In this document: positions 32,574-40,824 of the stretch, piece by piece
Position numbering within the stretch: the stretch's first letter is position 1
Layout of the letters: the number at the start of each line of letters is the position of its first letter
Source of the DNA: Emticicia sp. C21
Lineage (GTDB): Bacteria > Bacteroidota > Bacteroidia > Cytophagales > Spirosomataceae
Direction of reading: 5' to 3'
Assembly: GCF_003418935.1 (NCBI RefSeq)
Contig: NZ_QVMT01000019.1
Span: forward strand, 20,493 to 67,522
Length of the DNA: 47,030 nucleotides
Notes under the pieces: model-generated
What the model was told of the DNA's origin: nothing
The model's input: only the letters and a program-made list of their open reading frames with translations
The model's database searches: none
Translations under genes and position numbers: made by a program

Positions 32574-34670
32574 ATGTCAGCGAAGCCCTCTATCCGTGAA
32601 GAAATTCAATGGCGAGCCAAACTTACCTTTGGTTTGATATTTCTGATAGGCTCTCTTATAGCTGCACAGATATTTGTTGTGCAGGTATTCCAGAAAAAGA
32701 AATGGATGAATAAGGTTGCGAAAGTACAGCGCAAACCTATGCAAATAAAAGCAACCCGTGGCAATATTTATGCGGCCGACGGTAGTAGCTTATTGGCTAC
32801 CTCGGTGCCTCGTTATCGGGCTGGTTTAGATGTAACCAGAGCTAAAACCAAATATTTTGATAAACACATAGACTCGTTATCTGCGCTACTATCCGACTTC
32901 TTTCAGGATCGATCGGCTAATCAATACAAAGAAATGATTCTGAATGCCCGAAAAAGCAGAAAAGTAAAATTTGTAGCCTTTGGCGACCGACTGGTTGATT
33001 TTCAGGAAATGGAACAAATTAAAAACTTTCCGTTTTTCCGTGAGGGAAAGATGAAAGGGGGTGGTAAGTTTGAGCAACTCAATCGTCGGGTTATGCCTTT
33101 CGATGATATGGCTTTGCGTTCTATCGGAAAGTTAGATAGGGATACCCAAACTAAAGGAGACTTTGGTATTGAATTCAGTTTCAATAATTATCTGGCTGGA
33201 AAAGACGGTGTAGGACTTTTCCAACGCCTAGCTGGAGGTGTCTGGAAACCTGTGGAAGATACACCGGAGGTTCGTCCGGAAGCAGGCCAGGACGTAGTAA
33301 CCACGATTGATGTTAACTTTCAAGATATTGTTGAAAGCTCTCTGCGTAATCAGGTAATCAGCACCAATGCCAAGTATGGCTCTGCTATTGTGATGGAAGT
33401 GGCTACAGGCCAGATTAAAGCCATTACCAATCTTTCGCGCAGAACTAAAAATGGTGAGACGTACTATACAGAAGACTTTAATTATGCAGTAAAAGGAGGT
33501 ACTGACCCGGGCTCTACCTTTAAGCTGGCAAGTATGGTGGCTATATTGGAGAAAAGCAAATTAGGCTTAGATTCTCCTGCTGCCTTTTGTGGTGGATCTA
33601 TCATGCATAATAATATAGAAATGAAATGTTCGGAAAGCCATGGGAACCAAACCTTGAGGCAGGTATTCGAGCACTCATGTAATGTAGGTATTTATGCCTT
33701 GGTTAAAGAGCATTTCGGGTTTTCGAGAGCCGATAACTTTGTTACTTACCTAAGCAATTTCAAATTAGATAAGCCTGTCGGTTTTCAATTGAGAGGAGAA
33801 ACTGATCCTATTATTAAAACTGGAAAAAGCTCCACCTTTAGCTCAACTACCGTACCCTGGATGTCGATAGGCTATGAGACACGTCTGACACCTTTGCAGA
33901 TGCTTACTTTCTATAACGCTATTGCCAATGGCGGGCACTGGGTACAACCTTTTATTGTAAAAGAAATACGCGAAGCCGATAGAGTGATAGAAAAATTTGA
34001 AGGACGCAAAGAAGACGGACAGATATGCTCCGACCGTACTATTAAGTTAGTTCACGAAATGATGAAAGGTGTAGTTGAAAATGGTACCGCTAAAAATATC
34101 AATACAGGTTTTTGCAAGGTAGCCGGAAAAACGGGCACCTCTCAGAAAAGAGAAAACGGTTATGTACAAGGGCAATATTATACAGCTTTTATGGGCTTCT
34201 TCCCTGCTGACAATCCAAAGTATAGTTGTGCGGTTATTATCGACGAACCGCAAGGATCAAATCTTTATGCGCGCGATGTAGCCGCTCCAGTTTTCCGTAC
34301 CATTGCTGACAAGGTATTTGCTTACGATGTAGCCATACATCCTGCTAAAAACAAAAACAGCAATGTGCAGAAAATTGAAACGCATGAGCAAAGCGGTTAT
34401 GCCGAAGATTTCAGGTCTGTAAGTGAAGCTTTAGGCTTGCAGAATGTACCGAGCAATGCCGGTTGGGCAAAAGCAGTGAGGAATGGCAACAGTATAGCCT
34501 GGCGTAAAGTGAATGATAATACCGATATGCCTAATGTAGAGGGCATGACGTTGCGAGATGCGATATATTTGTTGGAGAATAAAGGCTACAAAGTAAAGTA
34601 TTCGGGTATAGGGAAAGTGGCTGATGTTGCTTTACAGGATACGAAGACGGTTTCTTTAACACTTCAATAA
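32574..34670 (+). CDS. ftsI: septal peptidoglycan transpeptidase (PBP3, FtsI) with PASTA domain
   Basis: 698 aa. One N-terminal membrane anchor (about 15-37, FGLIFLIGSLIAAQIFVVQVF) is followed by the class B PBP dimerisation domain and the transpeptidase domain: SxxK as GSTFKLAS, SxN as SCNVG, and KTG as KTGTSQ. A C-terminal PASTA domain (MPNVEGMTLRDAIYLLENKG, then KVKYSGIGKV) is present. It cross-links septal peptidoglycan during division and is the target of beta-lactams. It is last in its unit and ends at a terminator shared with the convergent flavoprotein gene. Confidence 0.95.
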   Translation: MSAKPSIREEIQWRAKLTFGLIFLIGSLIAAQIFVVQVFQKKKWMNKVAKVQRKPMQIKATRGNIYAADGSSLLATSVPRYRAGLDVTRAKTKYFDKHIDSLSALLSDFFQDRSANQYKEMILNARKSRKVKFVAFGDRLVDFQEMEQIKNFPFFREGKMKGGGKFEQLNRRVMPFDDMALRSIGKLDRDTQTKGDFGIEFSFNNYLAGKDGVGLFQRLAGGVWKPVEDTPEVRPEAGQDVVTTIDVNFQDIVESSLRNQVISTNAKYGSAIVMEVATGQIKAITNLSRRTKNGETYYTEDFNYAVKGGTDPGSTFKLASMVAILEKSKLGLDSPAAFCGGSIMHNNIEMKCSESHGNQTLRQVFEHSCNVGIYALVKEHFGFSRADNFVTYLSNFKLDKPVGFQLRGETDPIIKTGKSSTFSSTTVPWMSIGYETRLTPLQMLTFYNAIANGGHWVQPFIVKEIREADRVIEKFEGRKEDGQICSDRTIKLVHEMMKGVVENGTAKNINTGFCKVAGKTGTSQKRENGYVQGQYYTAFMGFFPADNPKYSCAVIIDEPQGSNLYARDVAAPVFRTIADKVFAYDVAIHPAKNKNSNVQKIETHEQSGYAEDFRSVSEALGLQNVPSNAGWAKAVRNGNSIAWRKVNDNTDMPNVEGMTLRDAIYLLENKGYKVKYSGIGKVADVALQDTKTVSLTLQ

Positions 34671-34672
34671 GT

Positions 34673-34707
34673 AAAAACCCCGCAATTAAACCAATTGTGG
34701 GGTTTTT
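34673..34707. terminator. bidirectional terminator between ftsI and ypdA-like gene
   Basis: AAAAACCCCGCAATT (34673-34687) pairs with AATTGTGGGGTTTTT (34693-34707), loop AAACC, with a G-U pair. It overlaps the last codons of the minus-strand gene and can serve both convergent genes. Confidence 0.9.
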
Positions 34708-35669
34708 AATATCTTCTGTACAATTTTCTCAGCGTGTACGCGTGAGTTTTCAATAAACAAGCTATGGGTATCCATACCGCCACAAATCACGCCTGCCAGA
34801 TACACATTCTTCATATTAGTTTCCATTGTATCATCATTATATTCCGGTTTCATAATTTCATCTGCTGATAAGTTAATACCTATCTTTTTCAGAAATGGCA
34901 GATTAGGCTGATAGCCTGTCATTGAAATTACCCAATCGTTTTCGATGGTTATAATGCCCTCAGGTGTTTGTATATCTACTTCGTTTTCTCGTATTTCTGC
35001 AATTTCAGCATTAAAAAACGCCTTGATAGACCCCTCTTTAATTCTATTCTCAATATCGGGTTTAGCCCAGTATTTTACCCGTCTGCCAACCTCACCTCCT
35101 CTGATAACCATCGTAACCTCAGCGCCTTTACGCCAGGTTTCCAAAGCGGCATCTACTGCCGAGTTATTGGCTCCTACTACCAATACCTTCTGAAAAGCAT
35201 AAAAATGCGGGTCTTTGTAATAGTGGGTTACATTTGGTAAATCTTCCCCATTTACTTTCAATTGCTGCGGAATATCATAAAAGCCTGATGCTATAATGAT
35301 ATGGTCGGTTTCATAGGTATTCTTTTTACTGATTACCTCATACCCTTCTGATTCCTTTGGCATTACCTGTAGTACTTCTTCAAAAAGCCTTACGTTCAGA
35401 TGTTTGTGGGCAGCAACTCTACGATAATACTCCAGCGCTTCGCTACGGGTAGGCTTGGCATTATTTGAAACGAAAGGTACCTCCCCTATCTCTAGCCGTT
35501 CAGAAGTACTGAAAAAAGTCATGTTAGCAGGATAATTATATAAAGAATTAACCAGACAACCTTTTTCTAAAATTACATACTTTAAGCCCGCTTTCTGGGC
35601 TTCCAGACCACACGCAAGCCCTATGGGGCCTCCGCCAATAATAATTACATCGTACTTTACTGAATTCAT
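34686..35669 (-). CDS. YpdA-family FAD-dependent disulfide reductase
   Basis: 327 aa from the ATG at 35669 (MNSVKYDVIIIGGGPIGLAC); in-frame upstream starts would place about 37 non-family residues before the FAD motif. FAD site GGGPIGLACGLEAQKAGL; NAD(P)H site VLVVGANNSAVDAALE; C-terminal FAD loop NVYLAGVICGGMDTHSLFIENSR. There is no CxxC, as is typical of YpdA proteins, which reduce bacillithiol disulfide in the Firmicutes. Cytophagales that make bacillithiol also carry them; whether this organism does cannot be told here. It is convergent with ftsI and divergent from rseP. Confidence 0.85.
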   Translation of the reverse strand: MNSVKYDVIIIGGGPIGLACGLEAQKAGLKYVILEKGCLVNSLYNYPANMTFFSTSERLEIGEVPFVSNNAKPTRSEALEYYRRVAAHKHLNVRLFEEVLQVMPKESEGYEVISKKNTYETDHIIIASGFYDIPQQLKVNGEDLPNVTHYYKDPHFYAFQKVLVVGANNSAVDAALETWRKGAEVTMVIRGGEVGRRVKYWAKPDIENRIKEGSIKAFFNAEIAEIRENEVDIQTPEGIITIENDWVISMTGYQPNLPFLKKIGINLSADEIMKPEYNDDTMETNMKNVYLAGVICGGMDTHSLFIENSRVHAEKIVQKILKTPQLV

Positions 35670-35906
35670 TGAGCTATTGAAATATGATACTCTTGATTTG
35701 TTAACAAACTTTTCGTCAAAAAACGTTCTTTTCATTAATAAGTATGCTAATTTTGAATGTATTTTCGTTAGTAGTGGCATAGATTATGCAGGCCGAAAGG
35801 TGGAATTAACGGAAATGGAACGAACACCCAGGTATTTACGTTTCAAGAGAGGATATTTTATGGCTAAATAACCTACATATTATCTTAAAATTTATTCAAT
35901 TTTCTA

Positions 35907-37241
35907 ATGGCAGTATTAACAATGATTGGGCAACTTTTGCTTGCCTTAACAATTCTGGTCGGGTTACATGAGTTTGGACACTTCATCTTTGCTCGTATCT
36001 TCGGTATTCGGGTAAATAAATTTTATATATTCTTCGACTTCCTCTTCCCTCTTCCTAATGTTTTGAATTTTGCCTTGTGGAAAAAGAAAGCAGGTGATAC
36101 AGAATACGGTTTAGGTTGGTTTCCACTAGGTGGTTATGTAGATATTGCAGGTATGATTGACGAAACCAAAGATGCTTCTCAGCTTGCATCCGAACCACAA
36201 CCTGATGAATTCCGTTCGAAACCAGCCTGGCAGCGTTTGTTTGTGATGTTGGGGGGTATTATTGTCAATATTATTCTGGGTGTGTTGATATTCTGGGGTG
36301 TGAAATTTGTATGGGGTGATGAATATTACTCAAAAGCTGAAGTAAACAAAGCAGGTATCTATGCCTATCCATTAGCGCAGGAAATCGGATTAAAAAGTGG
36401 AGACAAAGTTTTAAAGGTGAATGGTGCAGATTATGGCGACTTTGGTGAAGTGCGTGCAGCTTTAATGCAGGAAAATACTGAATTTACGATTGAAAGAAAT
36501 GGAGAAATCAAACAAATACCTGTTCCTAACGATTTAATTGACAAAGTAGCTACTAAAGTTCCTTTTATTGAACCGATTATGCCTTTTAAAGTAGGAGAAG
36601 TAACTAAAGACTCCCCTGCTGAGAAAGCCGGATTGAAAGAAGGCGATAAAATCGTTAAAATTGATAGCACACCTGTAGTCTACTTCCAACAGTTTCAGAC
36701 TGAATTGGAAAAATTCAAAAATAAAAAAGTTGAATTATTGGTTGAAAGAGGCGGTCAGCAAGTGAAGCTCTATCCGGTTGTTACAAAAGAATCTAAATTG
36801 GGTTTCAGAGCACAATCAGAATTAATTTCAAGCACGCAAAAATACAATTTCGGAGAAGCTTTTGGTGTAGGTGCTAAAGAAGCATTATCGGTTATTCCTA
36901 ATCAGATAAAAGGCTTCGGACGTATCTTTAAAGGACATATATCTGCCGGTAATGCTGTAAGTGGCCCGGTAGGTTTAGCACAATGGTTTGGTAGCTATTG
37001 GGATTGGGAAAGATTCTGGGGATTAACAGGTCTGCTTTCAATGGGTCTGGCCTTTATGAATGCTTTGCCGATTCCGGCATTAGACGGTGGGCACGTAGTA
37101 GTTTTATTGTATGAAATGATTACACGCCGCAAACCTTCTGAGAAATTTATGGAACGTACCCAACAAGTAGGTACTTTTATTTTATTGACACTCATGGTAT
37201 TAGTACTCTTTAACGATACTTTCAAGGCATTGTTTAAATAA
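35907..37241 (+). CDS. rseP: site-2 intramembrane zinc protease RseP
   Basis: 444 aa. The active site HEFGH (H21, E22, H25) lies in the first membrane segment; the third metal ligand is in NALPIPALDGGHVV near the C-terminus, within a membrane segment. Two PDZ-like domains lie between (about 140-205 and 215-300: AQEIGLKSGDKVLKVNG and PAEKAGLKEGDKIVKID). It cleaves membrane-anchored anti-sigma factors after a first cut, in the sigma-E type stress response; in Bacteroidota it could also act on FecR-like anti-sigma factors. A TAATTTTG box at 35748-35755 might be its promoter. It ends at a clear terminator. Confidence 0.94.
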   Translation: MAVLTMIGQLLLALTILVGLHEFGHFIFARIFGIRVNKFYIFFDFLFPLPNVLNFALWKKKAGDTEYGLGWFPLGGYVDIAGMIDETKDASQLASEPQPDEFRSKPAWQRLFVMLGGIIVNIILGVLIFWGVKFVWGDEYYSKAEVNKAGIYAYPLAQEIGLKSGDKVLKVNGADYGDFGEVRAALMQENTEFTIERNGEIKQIPVPNDLIDKVATKVPFIEPIMPFKVGEVTKDSPAEKAGLKEGDKIVKIDSTPVVYFQQFQTELEKFKNKKVELLVERGGQQVKLYPVVTKESKLGFRAQSELISSTQKYNFGEAFGVGAKEALSVIPNQIKGFGRIFKGHISAGNAVSGPVGLAQWFGSYWDWERFWGLTGLLSMGLAFMNALPIPALDGGHVVVLLYEMITRRKPSEKFMERTQQVGTFILLTLMVLVLFNDTFKALFK

Positions 37242-37250
37242 TTCATTTGG

Positions 37251-37282
37251 TCGGGGTAGAATAGCTATGCGTTCTACCCCGA
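37251..37282 (+). terminator. intrinsic terminator after rseP
   Basis: TCGGGGTAGAA (37251-37261) / TTCTACCCCGA (37272-37282): perfect 11-bp stem, 10-nt loop, followed by TTCTTTATATTTT. Confidence 0.8.
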
Positions 37283-37301
37283 TTCTTTATATTTTGCCAG
37301 C

Positions 37302-37823
37302 ATGCACTTATTACACTTCATACTCTCTCTTACACTTCTTATTTTCCCGTTGCATCCTCAAAAAACCGAAAATAAGACAACATTACATGCTTTTCATACC
37401 TCTCTTACCGAAATACAGTATAATCCGAAGGAGAAATCTCTTGAAATAACCATTCGTCTTTTTACTGATGATCTGGAAAATGCACTCACTAAAATCAACA
37501 ATGGACAAAAAGTAATGATTGGTGGCAAAAATGATAATAGTGATGCGGTATTGAGTAAATATATCCAACAACATTTTGCTATTATTACCCCTCAAAAACA
37601 GAAAAAAACGATTAACTATCTGGGCAAAGAGATAGAAGGCGATGCCACCTGGGTATATGTGGAGATACCTGAAAGCCAGATTGTAAAAGATCACATTCTC
37701 TACAATGACCTGATGCAGGAAATGTTTGATGACCAAACCAATCTGGTAAATTTCTTCTATGCAGGTAGTAAAAAGACCTTTCTTTTTAATTCAAAAGTGA
37801 AGAGTACTGCTATTGAGTTTTGA
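37302..37823 (+). CDS. DUF6702-type secreted protein
   Basis: 173 aa. A signal peptide (MHLLHFILSLTLLIFPLHPQ) precedes a small beta domain: LHAFHTSLTEIQYNPKEKSL, then EITIRLFTDDLENALTK and a C-terminal LYNDLMQEMFDDQTNLVNFF. This is the pattern of the Bacteroidota-specific DUF6702 family, often found near membrane-protein genes such as peptidases; its function is not known. ATG start 20 bp after the rseP terminator; a shorter GTG/ATG start is unlikely because the signal peptide begins here. Confidence 0.75.
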   Translation: MHLLHFILSLTLLIFPLHPQKTENKTTLHAFHTSLTEIQYNPKEKSLEITIRLFTDDLENALTKINNGQKVMIGGKNDNSDAVLSKYIQQHFAIITPQKQKKTINYLGKEIEGDATWVYVEIPESQIVKDHILYNDLMQEMFDDQTNLVNFFYAGSKKTFLFNSKVKSTAIEF

Positions 37824-37879
37824 TTTTTCGGGTAGAGTTTAATACCTTTAAGGATTCAACCTTATCTGTATTACTGAAT

Positions 37880-38779
37880 ATGAAAAACACACTTCTGGCC
37901 TTTATTCTAACGGCTTTTTGTATTGCTGCGCAAGCACAAAAAAATGACCCTAAAAAAGAAGAATGGCAACAGCTCTTTAATGGCAAAGACCTGACAGGCT
38001 GGGATATTAAAATAGCCGGACAAGAACTAAACGATAACTACAAAAACACTTTCCGTGTCAAAGATGGCATTCTGCAAATTGCTTATGATGAGTATCAGGA
38101 ATTCGACGGAAAATTCGGCCATCTCTACTATAACCAGCCTTTTTCTTATTATAAACTACGCTTTACTTATCGCTTTGTAGGCAACCAAACCAAAGGTGGG
38201 GCCTCATGGAATGTCAGAAATAGTGGTGTGATGCTTCACTCACAATCTGCTGCCAGTTTATCAAAAGGGCAGGATTTCCCGGTTTCATTAGAATTGCAGA
38301 TGTTGGGTGGTTTGGGTAAAGGCGAACGCCATACGGCTAATCTTTGCACCCCAGGTACACAGGTATATATCAATGGTAAACTCAATACCAATCATTGCAT
38401 TGATTCGTGGTCGAAAACCTATGATGGTAACCAATGGGTAACTATAGAAGCCCTCGTTTTGGGAGATTCATTAATCCAACATTTAATAGATAACAAAGTA
38501 GTTTTTGCTTTTGAAAAGCCACAAGTGGGCGGTGGATTTGTAGGCAAGGATTATGGGTTTAAAGAGGCACATATAGATGATGCCGCTGCACAGGAATGGA
38601 TAAAGAAAGATAGTACACCCTTAGGAGAAGGTTATATAGCTCTTCAAGCCGAAAGCCATCCGATTGAGTTTAAGGATATAGAATTGCTGAACCTGAAAGG
38701 TTGCATGGACCCCAAAGCACTTAATTTTAAATCATACTATATGAAAGCTGATAATACTTTGTGTAAGTATAAGAAGTAA
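37880..38779 (+). CDS. secreted DUF1080 (3-keto-disaccharide hydrolase-like) protein
   Basis: 299 aa from the ATG at 37880 (signal peptide MKNTLLAFILTAFCIAAQAQ); the frame opens upstream but without a signal-like start. The DUF1080 fold is clear: WQQLFNGKDLTGWDIK at the start, LYYNQPFSYYKLRFTYRF, GASWNVRNSGVMLHSQ, QDFPVSLELQML, VTIEALVLGDS and a closing GYIALQAESHPIEFKDIELL. Members act on 3-keto sugars or bind glycans. The tail LKGCMDPKALNFKSYYMKAD resembles a single copy of the GCxDPxAxNYxxxA repeat of extracellular proteins. It lies convergent to susD and may share its carbohydrate substrate. Confidence 0.9.
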   Translation: MKNTLLAFILTAFCIAAQAQKNDPKKEEWQQLFNGKDLTGWDIKIAGQELNDNYKNTFRVKDGILQIAYDEYQEFDGKFGHLYYNQPFSYYKLRFTYRFVGNQTKGGASWNVRNSGVMLHSQSAASLSKGQDFPVSLELQMLGGLGKGERHTANLCTPGTQVYINGKLNTNHCIDSWSKTYDGNQWVTIEALVLGDSLIQHLIDNKVVFAFEKPQVGGGFVGKDYGFKEAHIDDAAAQEWIKKDSTPLGEGYIALQAESHPIEFKDIELLNLKGCMDPKALNFKSYYMKADNTLCKYKK

Positions 38780-38898
38780 GTTTTGGGTAGGAATATAAAC
38801 TTCTTCTCGGTTCATGTGTTCACACAGGTTTTATCCATTATTTGTCCATAGATAATTCTTTTACGAGATTACTCTCAGAAGAAACGTTTAAATGCTAA

Positions 38899-38931
38899 AA
38901 AAAATAATCCTGATTATCAGGATTATTTTTT
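38899..38931. terminator. bidirectional terminator between the DUF1080 gene and susCD
   Basis: AAAAAATAATCCTGA (38899-38913) pairs perfectly with TCAGGATTATTTTTT (38917-38931), loop TTA. A- and T-tracts on both sides allow use by both convergent units. Confidence 0.9.
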
Positions 38932-38987
38932 GACTTTAAAACATATGAAATTTGACTACTGAAGGTCCTCTATCTCCTCTGGTTATA

Positions 38988-39031
38988 CCCGTGCCACCCC
39001 CTTTTACGGACTAGTATAGGGGTGACACGGG
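38988..39031 (-). other. GC-rich hairpin in the 3' untranslated region of susCD
   Basis: On the minus strand CCCGTGTCACCCC (39031-39019) pairs with GGGGTGGCACGGG (39000-38988) over 13 bp, with one T-G pair, around an 18-nt AT-rich loop. On the plus strand that pair would be a C-A mismatch, so the structure favours the susCD transcript. It starts 11 bp after the susD stop and has no T-tract, so it may stabilise the mRNA end rather than terminate. Confidence 0.6.
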
Positions 39032-39041
39032 GTTGGAAGGC

Positions 39042-40811
39042 TTACCACCCAGGATTCTGACCTAACTTAGGATTGGTAATCAGGTCACCTGCTGGAATTG
39101 GGTATAAATAGTTTTTATCTAAGAATTTTCTTGGAATATTGTTCAACCATGTCAATTCTCCTGAATCTCCGTTGGATAATAGTTGAGGATTGGCTTTGCC
39201 AGCCACAACCGGTGCAACCTCTACATAGGTAACGCCTGCTACTCTGTTCGCTGGTAATGTTTTGTAGAAAGCTACATCCAGGATTCCATCTTCGTTCAAA
39301 TCCATCGGTTTATCCAATTCAGGCACATACATACCGTTCCATTCCATTTGCATCAACTCTCCCCTTTTCCATCTTATAATATCATCGAAGCGGAAACCCT
39401 CTAAGCAAAGTTCGATACCTCTTTCACGACGTACTTCTAAAATGGTAGGGTCAGAGATATTCGGGAAGTATTTCTCTTGCAGATATGGGTCTACTACAGT
39501 TGGTTTTGAATTCAGACCGCCTGTAATACCTGCTCTTTTTCTTAAAGCACCGATAGTTGCAGCCCAGTCAGCATCAGTCAATGTACCCAATTCGGCTTTG
39601 GCTTCGGCATATGCCAATAGTACTTCGGCATAGCGGAAAATCGTAATTGAATTGATGTTCAAATCGCGGGTATCGTAATATACATCATCCATCGCCCATT
39701 TGATTGGCATATAACCTGTATAAGTATAAGAGAATACCGGAGGCGCAGGAACCAATGCACCAGTACTGATTCTTTTATAATCACCCGAACGGATGGTTTG
39801 TTGTAATCTTTTATCACGTCCTTTCACCTCATCTTTAAACAACATGGTTTTGTAATCAGGATTATTGGTAAAAGGGGTACCATCAATATTCAGATAAGTA
39901 TTGATGAATGTGCGGATGAAACTGGCTTTATCGCCATAAGTACCACTTGTCCAATACCAGTTAGCGTCGTTCAAGGTATTCAATGCTAAATCACAAACAG
40001 CTGAAAGCATTACCTCAGTAGCGACAGGCGCAGGATTCTGAAACACAGTACGGTACGATTTGTCTGTTCCTGCACCATCGTATAGTTTATATCCTCCTTT
40101 GTCCATTACTTCCTTAGCGGCTGTAGCTGCCTGATTCAATAGATTAGCAGCCGAACCTGTCAAGCCTAAATTAGTATGGTATTTTCTGAAAGTACCTTCA
40201 TGTAAGGCTACTCTTGCCTTAAAAGCATAAGCCACATATTTTGTTACCAGACTTCGGGTACCCTCGCTTGTAGCTGTAATGTTCTGACAAGCATAGTCAA
40301 GGTCGGCCAGTACCGAGTCCATTACCATCACACGTGAATCACGGCCTTTATAAAGCAGTTCAGTATCTGTAACTTCTAATGGTTTGCCAATCCAAGGCAC
40401 ATCGCCAAATCTTTTTACTTTAGCAAAATAAAAATAGGCTCTGAAGAACTTGGCAATACCCAGATAGTTTTTTCTGACTGCCAGAGGCACTTTAGGGTCG
40501 GTACAGTTGGCAATAAAATAATTGATATTACGCAAATCGCCCCAGCTCCAATCGGTGCTTACCTGTGCGCTATAATTGCCTTCAGTAATAAATGGAGGTG
40601 TGTCTTTACGTGCCAGGTAGTCAGACATCGCATCGGCTCTGTGCAGGTTTCTACCATTAAACATTGTGTAAAACGAGTTGGTATAGAGAATCAAACCGCT
40701 TTCGTTTGAAAAAATCGGACCCTTTGAGGTAGTTGCCTGTGGTAATTCTTCCAGGTCACAACTGCTAATCAGAACCGCAAAAAACAGGAAATAAATATAT
40801 TTAAGTTTCAT
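39042..40811 (-). CDS. SusD-family outer membrane nutrient-binding lipoprotein
   Basis: 589 aa from the ATG at 40811 (MKLKYIYFLFFAVLISSC); an upstream in-frame start overlaps susC and lacks a signal. Lipobox ISSC with acidic residues right after the cysteine (CDLEEL), matching the surface-export signal of Bacteroidota lipoproteins. SusD/RagB features: GLILYTNSFYTMFNGRN, LGIAKFFRAYFYFAKVKRFGDVPWI, YAEVLLAYAEAKAELG, LRKRAGI and RRERGIELCLEGFRFDDIIRWKRGE, and the C-terminal KFLDKNYLYPIPAGDLITNPKLGQNPGW pattern (here in two parts). It forms a lid on the SusC channel and binds the substrate, usually an oligosaccharide. Gap to susC 13 bp. Confidence 0.96.
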   Translation of the reverse strand: MKLKYIYFLFFAVLISSCDLEELPQATTSKGPIFSNESGLILYTNSFYTMFNGRNLHRADAMSDYLARKDTPPFITEGNYSAQVSTDWSWGDLRNINYFIANCTDPKVPLAVRKNYLGIAKFFRAYFYFAKVKRFGDVPWIGKPLEVTDTELLYKGRDSRVMVMDSVLADLDYACQNITATSEGTRSLVTKYVAYAFKARVALHEGTFRKYHTNLGLTGSAANLLNQAATAAKEVMDKGGYKLYDGAGTDKSYRTVFQNPAPVATEVMLSAVCDLALNTLNDANWYWTSGTYGDKASFIRTFINTYLNIDGTPFTNNPDYKTMLFKDEVKGRDKRLQQTIRSGDYKRISTGALVPAPPVFSYTYTGYMPIKWAMDDVYYDTRDLNINSITIFRYAEVLLAYAEAKAELGTLTDADWAATIGALRKRAGITGGLNSKPTVVDPYLQEKYFPNISDPTILEVRRERGIELCLEGFRFDDIIRWKRGELMQMEWNGMYVPELDKPMDLNEDGILDVAFYKTLPANRVAGVTYVEVAPVVAGKANPQLLSNGDSGELTWLNNIPRKFLDKNYLYPIPAGDLITNPKLGQNPGW

Positions 40812-40824
40812 AATGTATTCAGAT

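Noticed and set aside
35670-35780. Longer start for the YpdA-like gene
   Set aside because: Adds about 37 residues before the FAD-binding strand, unlike the family; the ATG at 35669 is preferred.
35815-35871. Short ORF MERTPRYLRFKRGYFMAK upstream of rseP
   Set aside because: Only 18 codons, no promoter or conservation evidence available; could be real but cannot be supported.
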